Position numbers and translations under genes: made by a program. The notes beneath the pieces were generated by a model. The model had not been told where the DNA came from and searched no databases. It worked only from the letters and a program-made list of their open reading frames with translations. 64,000 nucleotides of DNA from Favolaschia claudopus (taxonomy: Eukaryota; Basidiomycota; Agaricomycetes; Agaricales; Mycenaceae). The stretch is taken from positions 1,302,001 through 1,366,000 of the forward strand of contig JAWWNJ010000055.1 of the NCBI GenBank assembly GCA_037176885.1. Reading direction: 5' to 3'. This document shows, piece after piece, positions 34,353-46,060 of the stretch (positions within the stretch are counted from its first letter, which is position 1; the number at the start of each line of letters is the position of its first letter).

Positions 34353-37300
34353 ATGGACAATCGTGCCAATGCTCAGATCCCCGCTGACCTTTTCTCTCGC
34401 GGCTCGACGCCTCCAATTGCTCCTCAGCCATCTTTACAGCAGTTTTCTACTTCTCATAACGATTCTCCAAACCAGATTGACTCGTTGTTCCACCATTTGA
34501 GTTCTTCATCCGACCACCAATCTGAACCTTATCTAAACTCGGCTCCTCCGACACCCATAATGACCTCCAGCGACGAACAGCAGCCCCATCCACAGGCCCC
34601 GCCCCCACAACAGCAGCCAGTGCCGCAATCCATATCTAATGCAAGCAATGCCGACAGACAGAGTGCCCTTCTATCTCTGCTCAGCGGTCCCACGAATCCG
34701 CCACGCGGCATTGTGGGCACCAACCCGCAGCAAGTTCCCACTCCCCCGTCCGCGTCCAGCAGATCAAATGCGTCGCCCACCCATAACGAGACTCAAGGCA
34801 AGATTTTGTTGGAGCAGCTGATGTCTGGGTGAGCTTTTTCTTCTTTGTTGTTAAATAGTTTCTGCATTGCTGAATGCATACCTCGTGTCATGACACGAGG
34901 ATATCGCATACTTCTCCTTGCCATCCTTTTATTGCCCCGCCTCGCAGATACTGACCTCTATCGTTCCGCCTCAGAAATCCCCCCATGTCTAACTATTCCG
35001 ACTCTATGCGTGGAAGCTCAGCAGGCGCTGCCCCTTCCCCCCCATACGCCCCACTCTCTCGAGAGAGTGACTACAGGCCCTACCAGCACGAATCTTCCCC
35101 CGATCTTACCCAGCGGTCGCAGATGCCGCCGGCGCAGCAGCAGCCTCCGCCCCAGCAACAGCCACCGTCTCCGCGGAAGTCGATGTTCGAGTTCGTGTCG
35201 CCCTTTGACGCACTGTCTGGGCCATCCACGGGCTCCGTCAAAAAGAAGCCCGTGCCTGTACAACCTCCGAGCGTCTCTAGTGGCACGGAAGAGTCTGGAG
35301 GCTGGACGAATCTCTCCGACCCGAAGCGACAGTCTGTGGACAATCTGTTAGAGCACCTCACACGCGGCACGGCGTCCCAGATTTCTGGTCCGCCGGCATA
35401 CGAGTCATATCTAAGCAACCGCGACAGTGATTATTCGCAAACGGAACTGTCTCGGGCCCCTCCACCCCCGCTTGCGTCGAAGCCTGTCCCCAATCGGACG
35501 GCTTCTCCGCGTGCCTCCCCTCCGAAGGCGCCGGCTCAGCGCGCTCGTGTGGCGGACTCCCCAGCCAGCCAACATGCTCAGGGAGGTAACGGGGGTAATC
35601 GCAGGGATAAGGAAAGCTCCCCGGGGCCGCGCGGAGGCTATAACCGGAGGGGAATGGGTCAAGTCAAGGGCAACAATAAAAACAATAATCAGAGTCCTAG
35701 GTGAGTCCTCGTTGATCTCTCTATACTGTTGTGATATTGACTCGGCACAGTCCTCAAGCCCAGAGCATTGTGTTTGATGTCTCTCAGCCTCTCGACGAGG
35801 TACAGGCTTCTCGCGATGCAGTTAAATCGACTGCTATCGCGCTGGTGAAGCAAGATCCAGTTTTCCTTTCTGGTACAACGATTGGGGCAACTCATTGGGT
35901 TGCATACGCCATGACACGGGGTGGGGTTCCTTTCATTCATTCATCAGCCAGGATACTGTCTCATCTTCCTCAGGTCGCGTTCGCGTGATCTCCAGGTCGA
36001 GTGGTGACCGCACTTTACTTCAATTACCTCCTTCGACGTTCCAGAATGCGTCCAGTGTCAGCGACATGGCCGTTCATGGAAACCGTCTGGCTGGAGTTAC
36101 CTCAGACGGTGGATTTGTGATCTGGGAGTTGCCCGACATCATCACTGACGATGTTCCGTGAGTCAGAGAGTCTGTCATTTCACTGCATTTATTGACTTTC
36201 AACCAGCGGCCAGCTTTTGCTCTGTGTGCCTCCAGTTGGTCCAGATTCCACTTCGGACGCGCTCCTTTCCGTCAAGTGGCATCCCAAAGAGCCTGATACC
36301 CTTGCTGTTGCTTCTCCCAGCAAGGTGTATCTGATTGACTTGACGAATGTCCACTCGCTTCATGGCCCCATCTCCCAGTCAGAACTTCCCCATATTTCGC
36401 AGGCGTTCTCCATTCCTTCTGTAAGTCTGGTATGTCCACTTCTTGATCTCTTTCTTACTGTGTGGGGTCAGCCTTTGGTTGCTTTCGACTTTGACATCAT
36501 ACATTACGCTCTGGCCACTATTTCTGAAGATTCCAGTTTAATCATTTGGAACATCCACGACAAGCTTCCGTACAATACGCACAAGATTCGCGGGGAAGAT
36601 ATCCCATCGTCCTTGACCTATGTCGATGGCGGCATCGTCGTAGGCAGGAAAAATGGAACTATCTTCCAACTGCTCTCCATGACGTCTAAGAATGTTTTAT
36701 CCACTGTCAAGTTCGTGAATGGCAACCAAGAAGATCCAGATATGTTCGGACATGTGAGCTACGACTCCCGTATCCAGACCCTGTGGGTGGCGAACTGTCG
36801 GAGGGAGAGTCTCATTGCTCTCAAGCTTCATCTGGAGCCGTCCATGATGGGTAGTGACGATACAGTTCGTGCGTACGTCGACCAGGTTGTCGAGTTCCCT
36901 GGATCGAAGCCCACTATCCATTTTGTTATTCTTACTGCTGAAGCGGATCCGAACGGGGACGAAGCGCACGCCGCATGCGTTGCTGCGAAGCTTCCTCCCG
37001 GAGAACTTGCCCTAGTGGCATTCTCCGTTCATTCCAGTGGGGTGGACCAGATCTTGATCCGCAAGGAGTGGTTCGAGACAGCTCTGTCCTCGACACCGGC
37101 CAAGTTCCCTTCCTATACACTTCCGCCTCCTTCGCAGTTCCCGCCCTCGGAGCCCAAGAGCCGCCAGCCGGCTCAACCTCCTCTGGTGTCGTCTGCCCCC
37201 GTCATTCCTCCGGCCCGCATGAGGACGCCGCCGTCTGAGGATGTTGAGGGCGACGCGGGTCGGGAAGAAGGACGCCTCCCCGAAGCAAAAGGTAAAGGCG

Positions 37301-39037
37301 CGAAAGGCAAGAATGTCAATTGGAAGGAGAAAGATGACAACGGCAAGGACAAGGATAAGAACCCCAAGAATAGTGATGCTGCACTCATCAACGACTCCGT
37401 CCTGGGCCAGGCGCTCGGTCGAGAGATCCGGAAGATGGAGGAGAGTCTGCATACTCGCATTGGTCGTCTCATTGGCAAAGAAATGGACAAACAACGTCAG
37501 TAACCTGATTCGTTGTCTAGCATTTTTTTGACCCCCTATAGACCAACGTTTGGAGGACGCCCGAGCTCACGATCAATCGGAAGACTTCTCTCGCCAGGAG
37601 AAGATTCTCAAGCTCATTTCAACAGAACTGACTCGCAATACGACGCGTGTGGTAGAAGTGGCGGTGAAAAGTGAAGTCCAGAATTCCGTTCTGCCTGCGC
37701 TCGAAAATATTACGAAGAGAGAAGTTAAGGCGGCTCTGAATGACCAGGTTAGCTCTGGCCTTGTGGACTACATTAGTCAAGTAGGTGGTTCGCTCCCGAG
37801 AAAATTTTTCAGCCTGATCCCTCCACAGAGTCTGCCCGTCGAGATGGAGAAGCTACTTCTTCGCCCGGACATCTCTTCCCATTTCGCGCAGATGCTTTCT
37901 GCGAATCTCACTCCGCTCATCGATCGGCACGTCAAGGACGCTGTGAACAAAAATCTGGTCCCTGCATTCACCCAGCAGTCTTCTGTGATGCATCAAGAGT
38001 TACTTCGTGAAGTTCGCACTGAGATTCTCAGCGTCAAGAGCGAGTTGACCGCATGGCAAGGGGAAGCGTTCCGCAGTCAAGAGGTAACTGCAAAAATATA
38101 TCAAAAGCCCTCGTCATACTTACCGTGGTGCAGAACTCGATCAGGGAGCTTGAACTTACCGTTCGAGCGCTCGCGGAACAGGTCAAATTCTTGAGCATGA
38201 ATCCGGCTGGTCCTCCGCCTGGCGCGTTACACCAGTATCAGCAACCCCAACTTCACAATTCACCCGGGCCGTCGGTTGCCCAGCATCCTCAGCAACATCC
38301 CCAGGGGCCCAACGCACACCTTCGGCAGCAAAACATGCCCCCTCCCCCTCACCAACCTCCGAACTATCCACCTAATTTCCAGCAGCCGGCTCCCGTTATG
38401 CATCCGGCATGGTATGCCCCGATTGCGGCTCCACAGGCGTCTCATCCCGCGACAATGCCGCAACCTCCGCCACAATCAGCTCCGCAAGAGCGCTCGCCCC
38501 CCATCAAGCCGGACCAGTGGGATGATATCTACTTAGGAGTACTTCATACCCAGGATCCATCGAAGCTTCGGGAGCTGCTCGCACATACGAACCCAGAATT
38601 GATCATGCCATTGAATGGTCCGACGTTGGTTTCGCAAGCTGTTCTATTGACACTCGTCCATCGCGTATGTTTTTTTCCCTGATATCCGTATCTCTTTCAC
38701 TTTGCTCATCAATACGGACACCCAGCTTTCCGCCGTCATATCTGAAACGCCGCCGAACGACGAGGGTTTCAAAACTGCTCTATGGTGGCTTCAACGCGCG
38801 TCGGCGTTGCTTCGTCCCGAGGTAGGAGCGACGCATCTCCATAACGAATTAAAACACTAACAATGTGAACAGGACAAGCTCATTACCGATTTCATTCCGC
38901 GAGTATTACCTGGGGTTCAGACTTCGTTGGTTGCAACGAAGCAGCGCCTGCCGCTTGCCCCAGGTAGCCCGCCGACTCTGGAAATTGCACGGAATATCAC
39001 GGAAGTACAAGACATTCTGCGAAGAAAATGCCCGTAA
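34353..39037 (+). CDS. EDC4: EDC4/Ge-1-like mRNA decapping scaffold
   Basis: Eleven exons (34353-34828, 34975-35700, 35751-35920, 35974-36157, 36207-36420, 36472-37495, 37542-37780, 37829-38083, 38134-38664, 38726-38821, 38873-39037) give 1359 aa with every junction in phase. Residues 1-400 are Pro/Ser/Gln-rich and disordered, with short conserved islands (ALLSLLSG, GKILLEQLMSG, SVDNLLEHL). The WD40-like middle has LLSVKWHPKEPDTLAVASPS, FDFDIIHYALATISEDSSLI and IWNIHD. Next are a Lys/Asp/Glu linker and long helices (GQALGREIRKMEESLHTRIG, EVAVKSEVQNSVLPALENIT). A PQ-rich spacer leads to the C-terminal helical domain (WDDIYLGVLHTQDPSKLREL, LISQAVLLTLVHR-like). This is the order of EDC4/Varicose, which bridges DCP1/DCP2 and forms P-bodies. 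The Argonaute gene follows on the same strand. Confidence 0.88.
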
Positions 39038-39288
39038 ACGAACACTGATGACTTTTTCATGAGAAATGCTACATGTTGTATCTACCTACGTTGTGATAAA
39101 ACCTGCTTTCGTTCGAATCGCTTGTTGCACAGTCCTCTATGTACAAAGTCTCCGCAACTTGTGTTCGCCCACGTGTTGCACATGTTCGCCATGTGTTTAC
39201 GGCATACCTGGCGCGTCTTCCCTCGGTTCACCGCGACGGACGACTGGAAGCGGGTTGCGACCCACGCCTAAGCGCGAGCAGTTCTGCA

Positions 39289-42200
39289 ATGCAGGTTCAG
39301 ATCCCTCGTCACGGAACGCTCGGAAACCCTAGCAAAGCCCTTGTCTGGACCAATTCCTTCGCTTTTCCGCTGCCATTGAACTCAAAGATTATACACTATC
39401 ATGGTGAGTTGACGTTCTTGCAATATGCTCTAGGACGTATCGTGAAGACTGCCTTTGATGCCTTTGATTCTCTATATAGTGGGTTCGTGAGCTATCAGTC
39501 TATCAGGTCCGATCCGAAGGTTCACGGCTCTTGCAGAGTTCAAGGCAAACTGGACGCAGAAGACTGAAGTTAAGTTCGGTCCAGCGAGGCGTCGCGACAT
39601 TATGGTTAGGCTACAGCAGGAGAAAACTTTTAACCCTGTTGGAGGTTAGTGTTGTCGCCAGAGATGAATGGACATTGCAGTAAACGCGCTCATGCAGCCT
39701 TCGATGGCAAGCACAACCTATACAGTGCTGTGAAGCCTCTGTTTTCCTCAAATTCGCAATCCGTATTCCTTGTTCCTTCGGCTTCTTGTCTCGATGATAA
39801 TTCACACGTTCAAGTTTTACATCGCATTCGACAAGGACGATCCAAGGAGGCGTCAAGTCGAGGTGAAGATCGTATGTGTAGGAGAACTTGACCTTAGGTA
39901 AACGTTTAGCACCGACATATCTCACAATTGGACCCAAAGAGTTGACTCTAAGTAGTATCTTGCGAAATCTGCGTTCTACAAACCCGGACCAATTATCTTA
40001 TGCGATAAACATGTTGAACGTTTTCGTTCAAGCACAACCCAAAAAGTGCCCGCTCTATGATCAAACGACTGAGGCTGCCATCTTATTCTATTCCAGGGAT
40101 CATCTGTACAATTCCACCAGTGTTTTCAAGAAAAATTTGAACACTATGGATCGCCGTAAGTCGTACTAGTCGAGCATTTGTATTGGTCTGCTGATGCTCC
40201 AGGCCAGGCTCAATCGCTCCACTAGAACTCTGGAGAGGTGTTTTCCAGTAGGATATTCAAGCCCTTCTGTTGGATTTGCATACAATCATGTTTCCTAGGA
40301 GTGTCAGACCCACCTTCGACCGAATCGTGGTGAATGTGGATACTACCGTGGGGGTGGTGTCAGTCTTTTCACCGTGACCGTCCCAGAGATCTAATGTCCT
40401 TCAGTGTACCCGACCAAGAGCTGGAAAGGTTATGCCACGAATATCTTCGCTTGAGGCAGGGTAAAGTCCTCAGCAGTATAAGCAGTGAACAGTTCCAAGT
40501 ACTTCGCCACTTTTTGCGAGGTATCAAGGTCAAAGTGATGCATCGTGGTCGTTCCGAGGCCAGGACGATCAAAATTAGAGATCTCGTATATGATGTCGGG
40601 GCGGAATCTTTTCAGAAAATTGTACAACAAGGGGATAGAGAACGCAGCGTGCGGATAACTGTTGCCGTTAGCATGTTTTTTCTCGGTCATCCTCGTTCCA
40701 GCTCATCCACACTGCTAGGAGCATTTCAGCACCACCTACAATATAACTATCCCGCGCGGGTCCTTGGGCATCCGAGGCAGTCATGAGATGTTCCCCATGA
40801 TGTTTTGCAGGACGATACAGCAACTGTATCAGGTGCGGAAATTGTATCTTCCAAATATTTCAGCATATTGATGAATGGAATCTAGAATAAAGTTACACCT
40901 GAAATGGCTGCGAAAGTGCTGAAATTCGGTGTCAAGAATCCCCAGCAGAAACTGTTAGACATAAAAAATGAGTGGTCAGCTTTAGATCATGGACATTCAG
41001 AATATCTTCGGGGCGCTGGTATAGCCCTTTCCGGCTCTGATCATCCTCAGCTCGTCGACGGACGCATACTTGACCCTCCCAAGATTCGGTATGGTCACAA
41101 CCAAACTGAAGACCTCGCGGTATTCTTCTGCAGCGCTGTGTATAACCAGCTTGTGACGAGTGTAACAGGTGCGGCCGGGGTCATGGAATATGGTTGGCAA
41201 ATCTTTGGCAGAGCCGGTGACCCTCAACTCTTGGGTTATCGTAGATTTCACTCTGCATGAACAGCATACGTTGCTTACGCAATTTGTCGCCGGCTTGACC
41301 CGTGAAATGCGTAGCTTTGGTTCGTTGTTCATTTTTTTTTGTTATTGTTGAGACTCAAACTGAGAGGGTCAGGCATGGGTAATTCTCGTCCATCTTATCG
41401 CTTTACCTCGCCTGACATGCATATCCAGGGGTTAGTAGTCCACCAATAGTGGAAGCCAATCCGTGCTCCGCTGATAAGGTTTGATCACTTGCACTTGCAC
41501 AAAGTTCTCGTCAATGTCTCACTCCGAATAGGCCCTTAACAACGCGTGTCGTGATTATAATCCCGGCCTTATCGTCGCAATTCTCAGAGAGTTGGACGCC
41601 GATCTCTACGCAAAAGTGAAGCGATTTGGCGACGTACTCCAAGGCGTGCCAACTCAATGCATCGTAAGTTTCCTATTCTCGAATATCTGCTCTTGATAAG
41701 GTACTAACTCGATTGTCTGAAGAAATGGACAGACAAGCTGTGGACCAACGTGAAGAACAATCCGAAACGAATCAGCCAATATTATGCCAATGTCATTCTA
41801 AAGTATCGCTCTGTGCTAGATTGCGCAGAACAGTTGGTCATAGATATTTTCAGGATTAACGCGAGGCTCGGGGGAGTCAATTTTGTGCCAGATGATTCCG
41901 TAGGCTTTCGTTTCTCGTCGATTCTCCCACCAATTATATCCAGGATATTGCGATGAAACGCCTTATAAAACATAGCACCATGATCCTGGGTTTGCGAATC
42001 TTCTGAGCCCGTTGAGCCATTCTGATACTCTACCAGGGGCCGATGTCTCCCATCCCAGCCCTCAGTCTACCTTACCCTCCATGGCGGGACTGGTTTTCTC
42101 CCTGGACCCACGTGCAACAAGATATGGAGCAGAGGTCAGGCTCCAAAGATCCCGGCTTGAGGTAATCGAGAAACTGGAAGAAATGGTGTCGTCAGTGAAC

Positions 42201-43291
42201 AAAGTCGTTCCATGTTCAACACTGATCAATACTCGACAGCCAAGCACTATATCTGTTTTGGAAGAAAAATGCCCAACTTCCTTTGTATATCTACTACTTT
42301 CGCGACGGCGTATCCGAAGGCCAATTCGACCAAGTCTTCGACCACGAAAATGCAGCAATTGAACGTAGGTTTAAACGTTTTCGAGTCTATCCGCACCTGT
42401 GTCTAGCGATGTCTCGTCAGGGGCTTGTAAAACTGCTGAAGCGGGCGCGAAGTCTCATGCCGCGAAATTGAAAGAACTGGAGCCTTACAGACCAACGATA
42501 GTGTTTGTCGTTTGTGGTAAACGGTCTGTGGTACCCGGCAGTTGGATTAAAGTGGAATAACAATGAATCTCATCAGGCACCATGTGCGATTTTTCCCTCG
42601 GGACAGTCCTTCAACGGACAGACAGGGAAACAATAATTGTTTCCCTGGACTTGTCGTGGACTCCGGTTCTGGATTCTCCCATCCTCATCATGTGGATTTC
42701 TATCTTCAGTCCCAGCAAGGACTGCAGGGAAGTAGGACTCGTCGCCTTTGAATTTGTCACTTTCATTGAATGCCACGCCCAGCGAGCCGGCCGACACATT
42801 ACACTATCTTAGGCCCAGTACAACCACCTATGGATTTGTGCGTTGTCTGTTCCTTCCATGGCAAATCCGCTCCTCATGTCGTTGCTCCCAGAATGCAAGG
42901 CTTGACTTACACACTGTGCCACAACTATGAGTAAGTATAACCCGACCTTCGGAACAGAATACATCTGAAGACGATCTCTAGACGTGCAACGAAATCGGTC
43001 AAGATACCGGCGCCTGTTTATTGTGAGCTGTTCCGTCTTTTATTGCGCAATAGAGCTGACGTCCAACAGACGCCGACGTGGGTTAGAAGTGCTGTTTGGT
43101 TCCTTGCATTGACTCCTTCACAGTTGGTCTGTCGTCGTGCTAAATTTCACTACGACGAGTCGGTGGATTATTCCGACGATTTATCCGTTGATTCGGACAG
43201 TCCCGACTTTGCGAGCAAGCAGCTTGAGTTTTATCAAGCGCATTTTCGCCCCATTCATCACAATTTGAGGTATAGCATGTATTTTGTTTGA
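39289..43291 (+). CDS. Argonaute (PAZ-PIWI) small-RNA effector
   Basis: About 25 exons give 886 aa in phase, ending MYFV. N domain: LVWTNSFAFPLPLN and AINMLNVFVQAQP. Linker: LELWRGVFQSVRPTFDRIVV and NVDTT. PAZ: FLRGIKVKVMHRGR, then EHFSTTYNITIP. L2/MID: QLYQNKVTPEMAAKVLKF, GSWNMVGKSL, and GDVLQGVPTQCI joined to KWTDKLW. PIWI: KINARLGGVNFVPDD, MILGADVSHPSPQSTLPSMA (catalytic Asp), QRSRLEVIE (Glu finger), YFRDGVSEGQFDQVF (Asp), HHVRFFPRD, DFYLQSQQGLQGTSRPTHY, and IPAPVYYADLVCRRAKFHYD (Asp). The full DEDD tetrad is therefore present, so slicing activity is plausible. The fourth residue lies in an 8-nt exon at 43070-43077. The start at 39289 is inferred; an in-frame ATG also exists at 39139. The exon border after NVDTTVGV (40357-40420) is the least secure. 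Confidence 0.92.
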
Positions 43292-43388
43292 CACCGTTCC
43301 TGTGTTACTAGAGATTATCCGAGATGTAACTGTATTTCAACCAATGTATCGGAACTATACTCATTGTTGCAATCGATTATTATACACT

Positions 43389-44429
43389 CTACGATTCACG
43401 TTTCTTCAACAACTTTGCTGCGTTTCCCTCGCAGATGTCTCTTATCTCCTGGTCAGTGAACAGCTTGGGGAATTCTTCTTGCATGGTCTGCAGCAGTCCC
43501 TCAGCTCGGGAAGCAGGAGTCCAGGGAATATCTGATCCATAAGCAAGTCTCGAGTGGTCAATCCACCGCAACATATGATGGATCTGGTTCGGCATGGCCA
43601 TCCCGGCGAGGTCGAAATAAAATTGATTCGCAAACATGTCTCTGAGAGCAGTCTCGAAGATGGGCTGCGTATCACGGGCGTCGTAGCCGGGGAATTTGTG
43701 CTGCGAGACCATGAGAACACGATCGAGTACACTAGGAAGAGCGCTCCCGCAGTGGGGCACTATGAACGAGATGTGCGGGTGCGCAGCGGCGGTGCCACTG
43801 ACGAGAAGGTCAGCAAATGTACGAGTACTGTCGAAGAGGAACTCCATCATGGGGATGGGGTAGGCGTCGTTAAGAGGAGCGCCGTCGAGGACGCGTTTAC
43901 GGGCAGGGTCGCTGTGGACGCATGCGTGGCCGACGCATGGGGCGGTGGGGTGCACGAAGACTATCGCGCGTCGTGTGTTGAACTTTGCGTACACGGGTGC
44001 AAGTCGCGGGTCGCCGAGGTACATGCCCTGGTGGTTGGAAAGAAGGACGAAACCGTCGGCGTCAAGGGTGTCTAGTGCATAGTCGATTTCGACGAGGGCA
44101 CTCTGGACATCGGGGAGGGACAAGGACGCGAAGAAGCCAAAGCGAGTTGGGTGCTTGCGCTTCAAGGCAGCGGCGTATTCGTTGGTTTCACGGGTGACTT
44201 CACGGGCGAATTCGTCGTCGCCGGGGATCAGGTGCGTGCCGGGAGAGGAGCAACTGAGGATGGCCTTTGCGACGTTGTTTTTATCCATGTAGGTGAGATG
44301 TTCTTCAGGCGACCAGTCTGGAGTAAAGGGTAGGCCATCGGGGCCGGGGACGTGACCCGCTTTTTCGAGGGCCTTTCGGTAAAAGGGGGTCAGGTAGTGG
44401 GTGTGGAGGTCAATCTTGGGGTAAGACAT
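43389..44429 (-). CDS. Amidohydrolase_2 / ACMSD-like decarboxylase
   Basis: Single exon, 346 aa. The metal site is readable: IDLHTHYLTP (HxH), IVFVHPTAP (His), FIVPHCGSALP (His) and LAYGSDIPWTP (Asp), as in the amidohydrolase 2 subfamily that includes ACMSD, 6-methylsalicylate and related decarboxylases. Sequence such as FTPDWSPEEHLTYMDKNNV and AILSCSSPGTHLIPGDD is typical of the fungal members. The likely reaction is non-oxidative decarboxylation or hydrolysis of an aromatic acid. Substrate cannot be read from sequence. No polyketide or other biosynthetic gene is adjacent, so a role in general aromatic catabolism is as likely as secondary metabolism. It converges on the Argonaute gene with only 97 bp between stops. 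Confidence 0.88.
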   Translation of the reverse strand: MSYPKIDLHTHYLTPFYRKALEKAGHVPGPDGLPFTPDWSPEEHLTYMDKNNVAKAILSCSSPGTHLIPGDDEFAREVTRETNEYAAALKRKHPTRFGFFASLSLPDVQSALVEIDYALDTLDADGFVLLSNHQGMYLGDPRLAPVYAKFNTRRAIVFVHPTAPCVGHACVHSDPARKRVLDGAPLNDAYPIPMMEFLFDSTRTFADLLVSGTAAAHPHISFIVPHCGSALPSVLDRVLMVSQHKFPGYDARDTQPIFETALRDMFANQFYFDLAGMAMPNQIHHMLRWIDHSRLAYGSDIPWTPASRAEGLLQTMQEEFPKLFTDQEIRDICEGNAAKLLKKRES

Positions 44430-44892
44430 GAATGTTAGATTGTAAGTAGCCCTTCAGCTTCTCTCATTTTATACACGACGGAGAAGACGGAATAGTGAGG
44501 GAAAAAATCAATGGCGAAAAAATCAATGGCAGCTGCGGAATTGGATTGCGAGTGGATACTTGGTGGATTCTTGGTGAGTTCGGTTGGTTAGCGATTCGGA
44601 TGAAAGGCAGCAAGAGTGGTAATTGGCAGTGACAAGAGACGAATATTCAACGAATGACGTCGTTACGAATCCTTGCACCGTCGACGTCGAGAGCAACAAG
44701 TTGAAGTTGGTCTTGGCACCTTTGTTTGGTTTTGATAACGGGAACGAGATTTGTCAGCTAGCTTGACCTTTCGCTGCACGGCCAGCACTGCGCACAGCTG
44801 TATCCGCCTTTTCGTCTTTTTCCTCCTTTCCTCCTCTTCCAAACCACTCAAATTAACCAACTTACACTCCCCCGCGCGGACGACTCACTCAA

Positions 44893-45721
44893 ATGGCCAG
44901 CAAAGGATGGTTTAACCTCGAATCCGCCGGTTCCGCAATCCCTGAGACCCAATACTTCGAAGGCGACTCTGCATTCAAATTCCTTGGCTTGTCCCGCACC
45001 ACGCGGATGTACGGTTTCATTGGCTGGTGAATTCATCCACACGACACAGCTACAAGTTCTCAGATCTCCTGATATCTCGCTCGCAGTCTGGGCATAGGGT
45101 TCCTGCTGAGTATCTTGGGTGCCATAGTTTTATTTCTCGGCCAGGTTTCCATCTTTGCTGGTGAGCTGGCATGCTATGTGTCCCTGGGGCAGCATTGCTC
45201 AACGAGCGACGCAGTTCTTTATGGCTTTGGAACCGTCATCTCACTCGTCGGCACTGGTTTCTTGATCGGGGTACGTGCGCACTGGACCAGTATCACAACC
45301 CGCTAACCTAACGCAATTAAATCAGTTCTTTTCACAATTGAAACTCGTATGTTGCTGCCTTTGTCGCGCCTTTGGCCCTCTTAGACAATCTCCCACTTCC
45401 AGATGTTCAAGCCAGTGCGCGTTCTTGCCACGCTCATACTGCTAGCCTCCATCGGTCTCATCTTTGTCGGCGCCTTTGTCCTCGGCAGCGAGGTCCGTTA
45501 TTTCTTCTGTCAGCGCCCATGACCGTATGTACTAACTGCCGGCCTTCACTCCGTAACAGATCTTATGTCTGAGTGCGTATACGTTCCCGCAACTCCGAAA
45601 AAAACTTGATGCATTGTTTACAGTCCTCGTCTTTGTCGAGTACCTTGCTTACACCTGGTACTCCCTGTCGTATGTCCCATACGCACGGACGGCCGTCAAG
45701 AAGTTCGTTGGTCTTGGTTGA
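44893..45721 (+). CDS. SFT2: SFT2-family Golgi/endosomal vesicle transport protein
   Basis: Small tetraspan protein involved in fusion of retrograde vesicles with the Golgi. Six exons (44893-45026, 45087-45270, 45326-45346, 45403-45492, 45560-45572, 45624-45721) give 179 aa. The cytosolic N-terminus ends in FKFLGLSRTTRMYGFIG. Four hydrophobic segments follow: GIGFLLSILGAIVLFLGQ, YGFGTVISLVGTGFLIGF, LATLILLASIGLIFVGAFVL and ILCLILVFVEYLAYTWYSLS. Between the second and third lies FSQLKLMFKPVRVLAT, the FxQxKxMFxPxR motif of the family. The C-terminus is short and basic (RTAVKKFVGLG). Two exons are very short (21 and 13 nt). Confidence 0.92.
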
Positions 45722-46060
45722 GGTGTCTCATGCCAGTTATGATCTCCAATGATGGCGCGGCGGCGCGGCGGTGTAGGTAGTGGATAAAATGGATTCGCTT
45801 CATATATAATTTCGGGCGCGTGTATCATAGGACACACAATATGTGAGTATTTATTGTACATTCGCGACATCAGAACCATTCCGGTTGCGCATTCATCAGA
45901 GCAGGCGCAATTGAGCAAAGATGTTGCAACAGCATTTGTTTGTTGACTGACTGATACAGAGTTGATATGGTAAGTTACAAATGGGCGGCAGCTGAGCTGA
46001 GTGGATGGATAGGCAAGAAGTGTACATTATGAATCATCTTTTACGGGCATTCCGGATTCC
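45722..46060. other. Convergent intergenic region (SFT2-GLO2)
   Basis: 339 bp holding the 3' UTRs of two convergent genes. No other signal was seen. Confidence 0.5.

Noticed and set aside
39112..39120. GTTCGAATC, a tRNA B-box match
   Set aside because: No A-box, no acceptor stem and no cloverleaf could be formed around it.
39815..39953. Suspected frameshift in the Argonaute N domain
   Set aside because: Removing 39763-39814 and 39898-39952 as introns gives a continuous N-domain sequence (FYIAFDKDD through SSILRNLR) in phase, so the gene looks intact.
43389..44429. Amidohydrolase as part of a polyketide cluster
   Set aside because: Neighbours are Argonaute and SFT2. No synthase, P450 or transporter is nearby.
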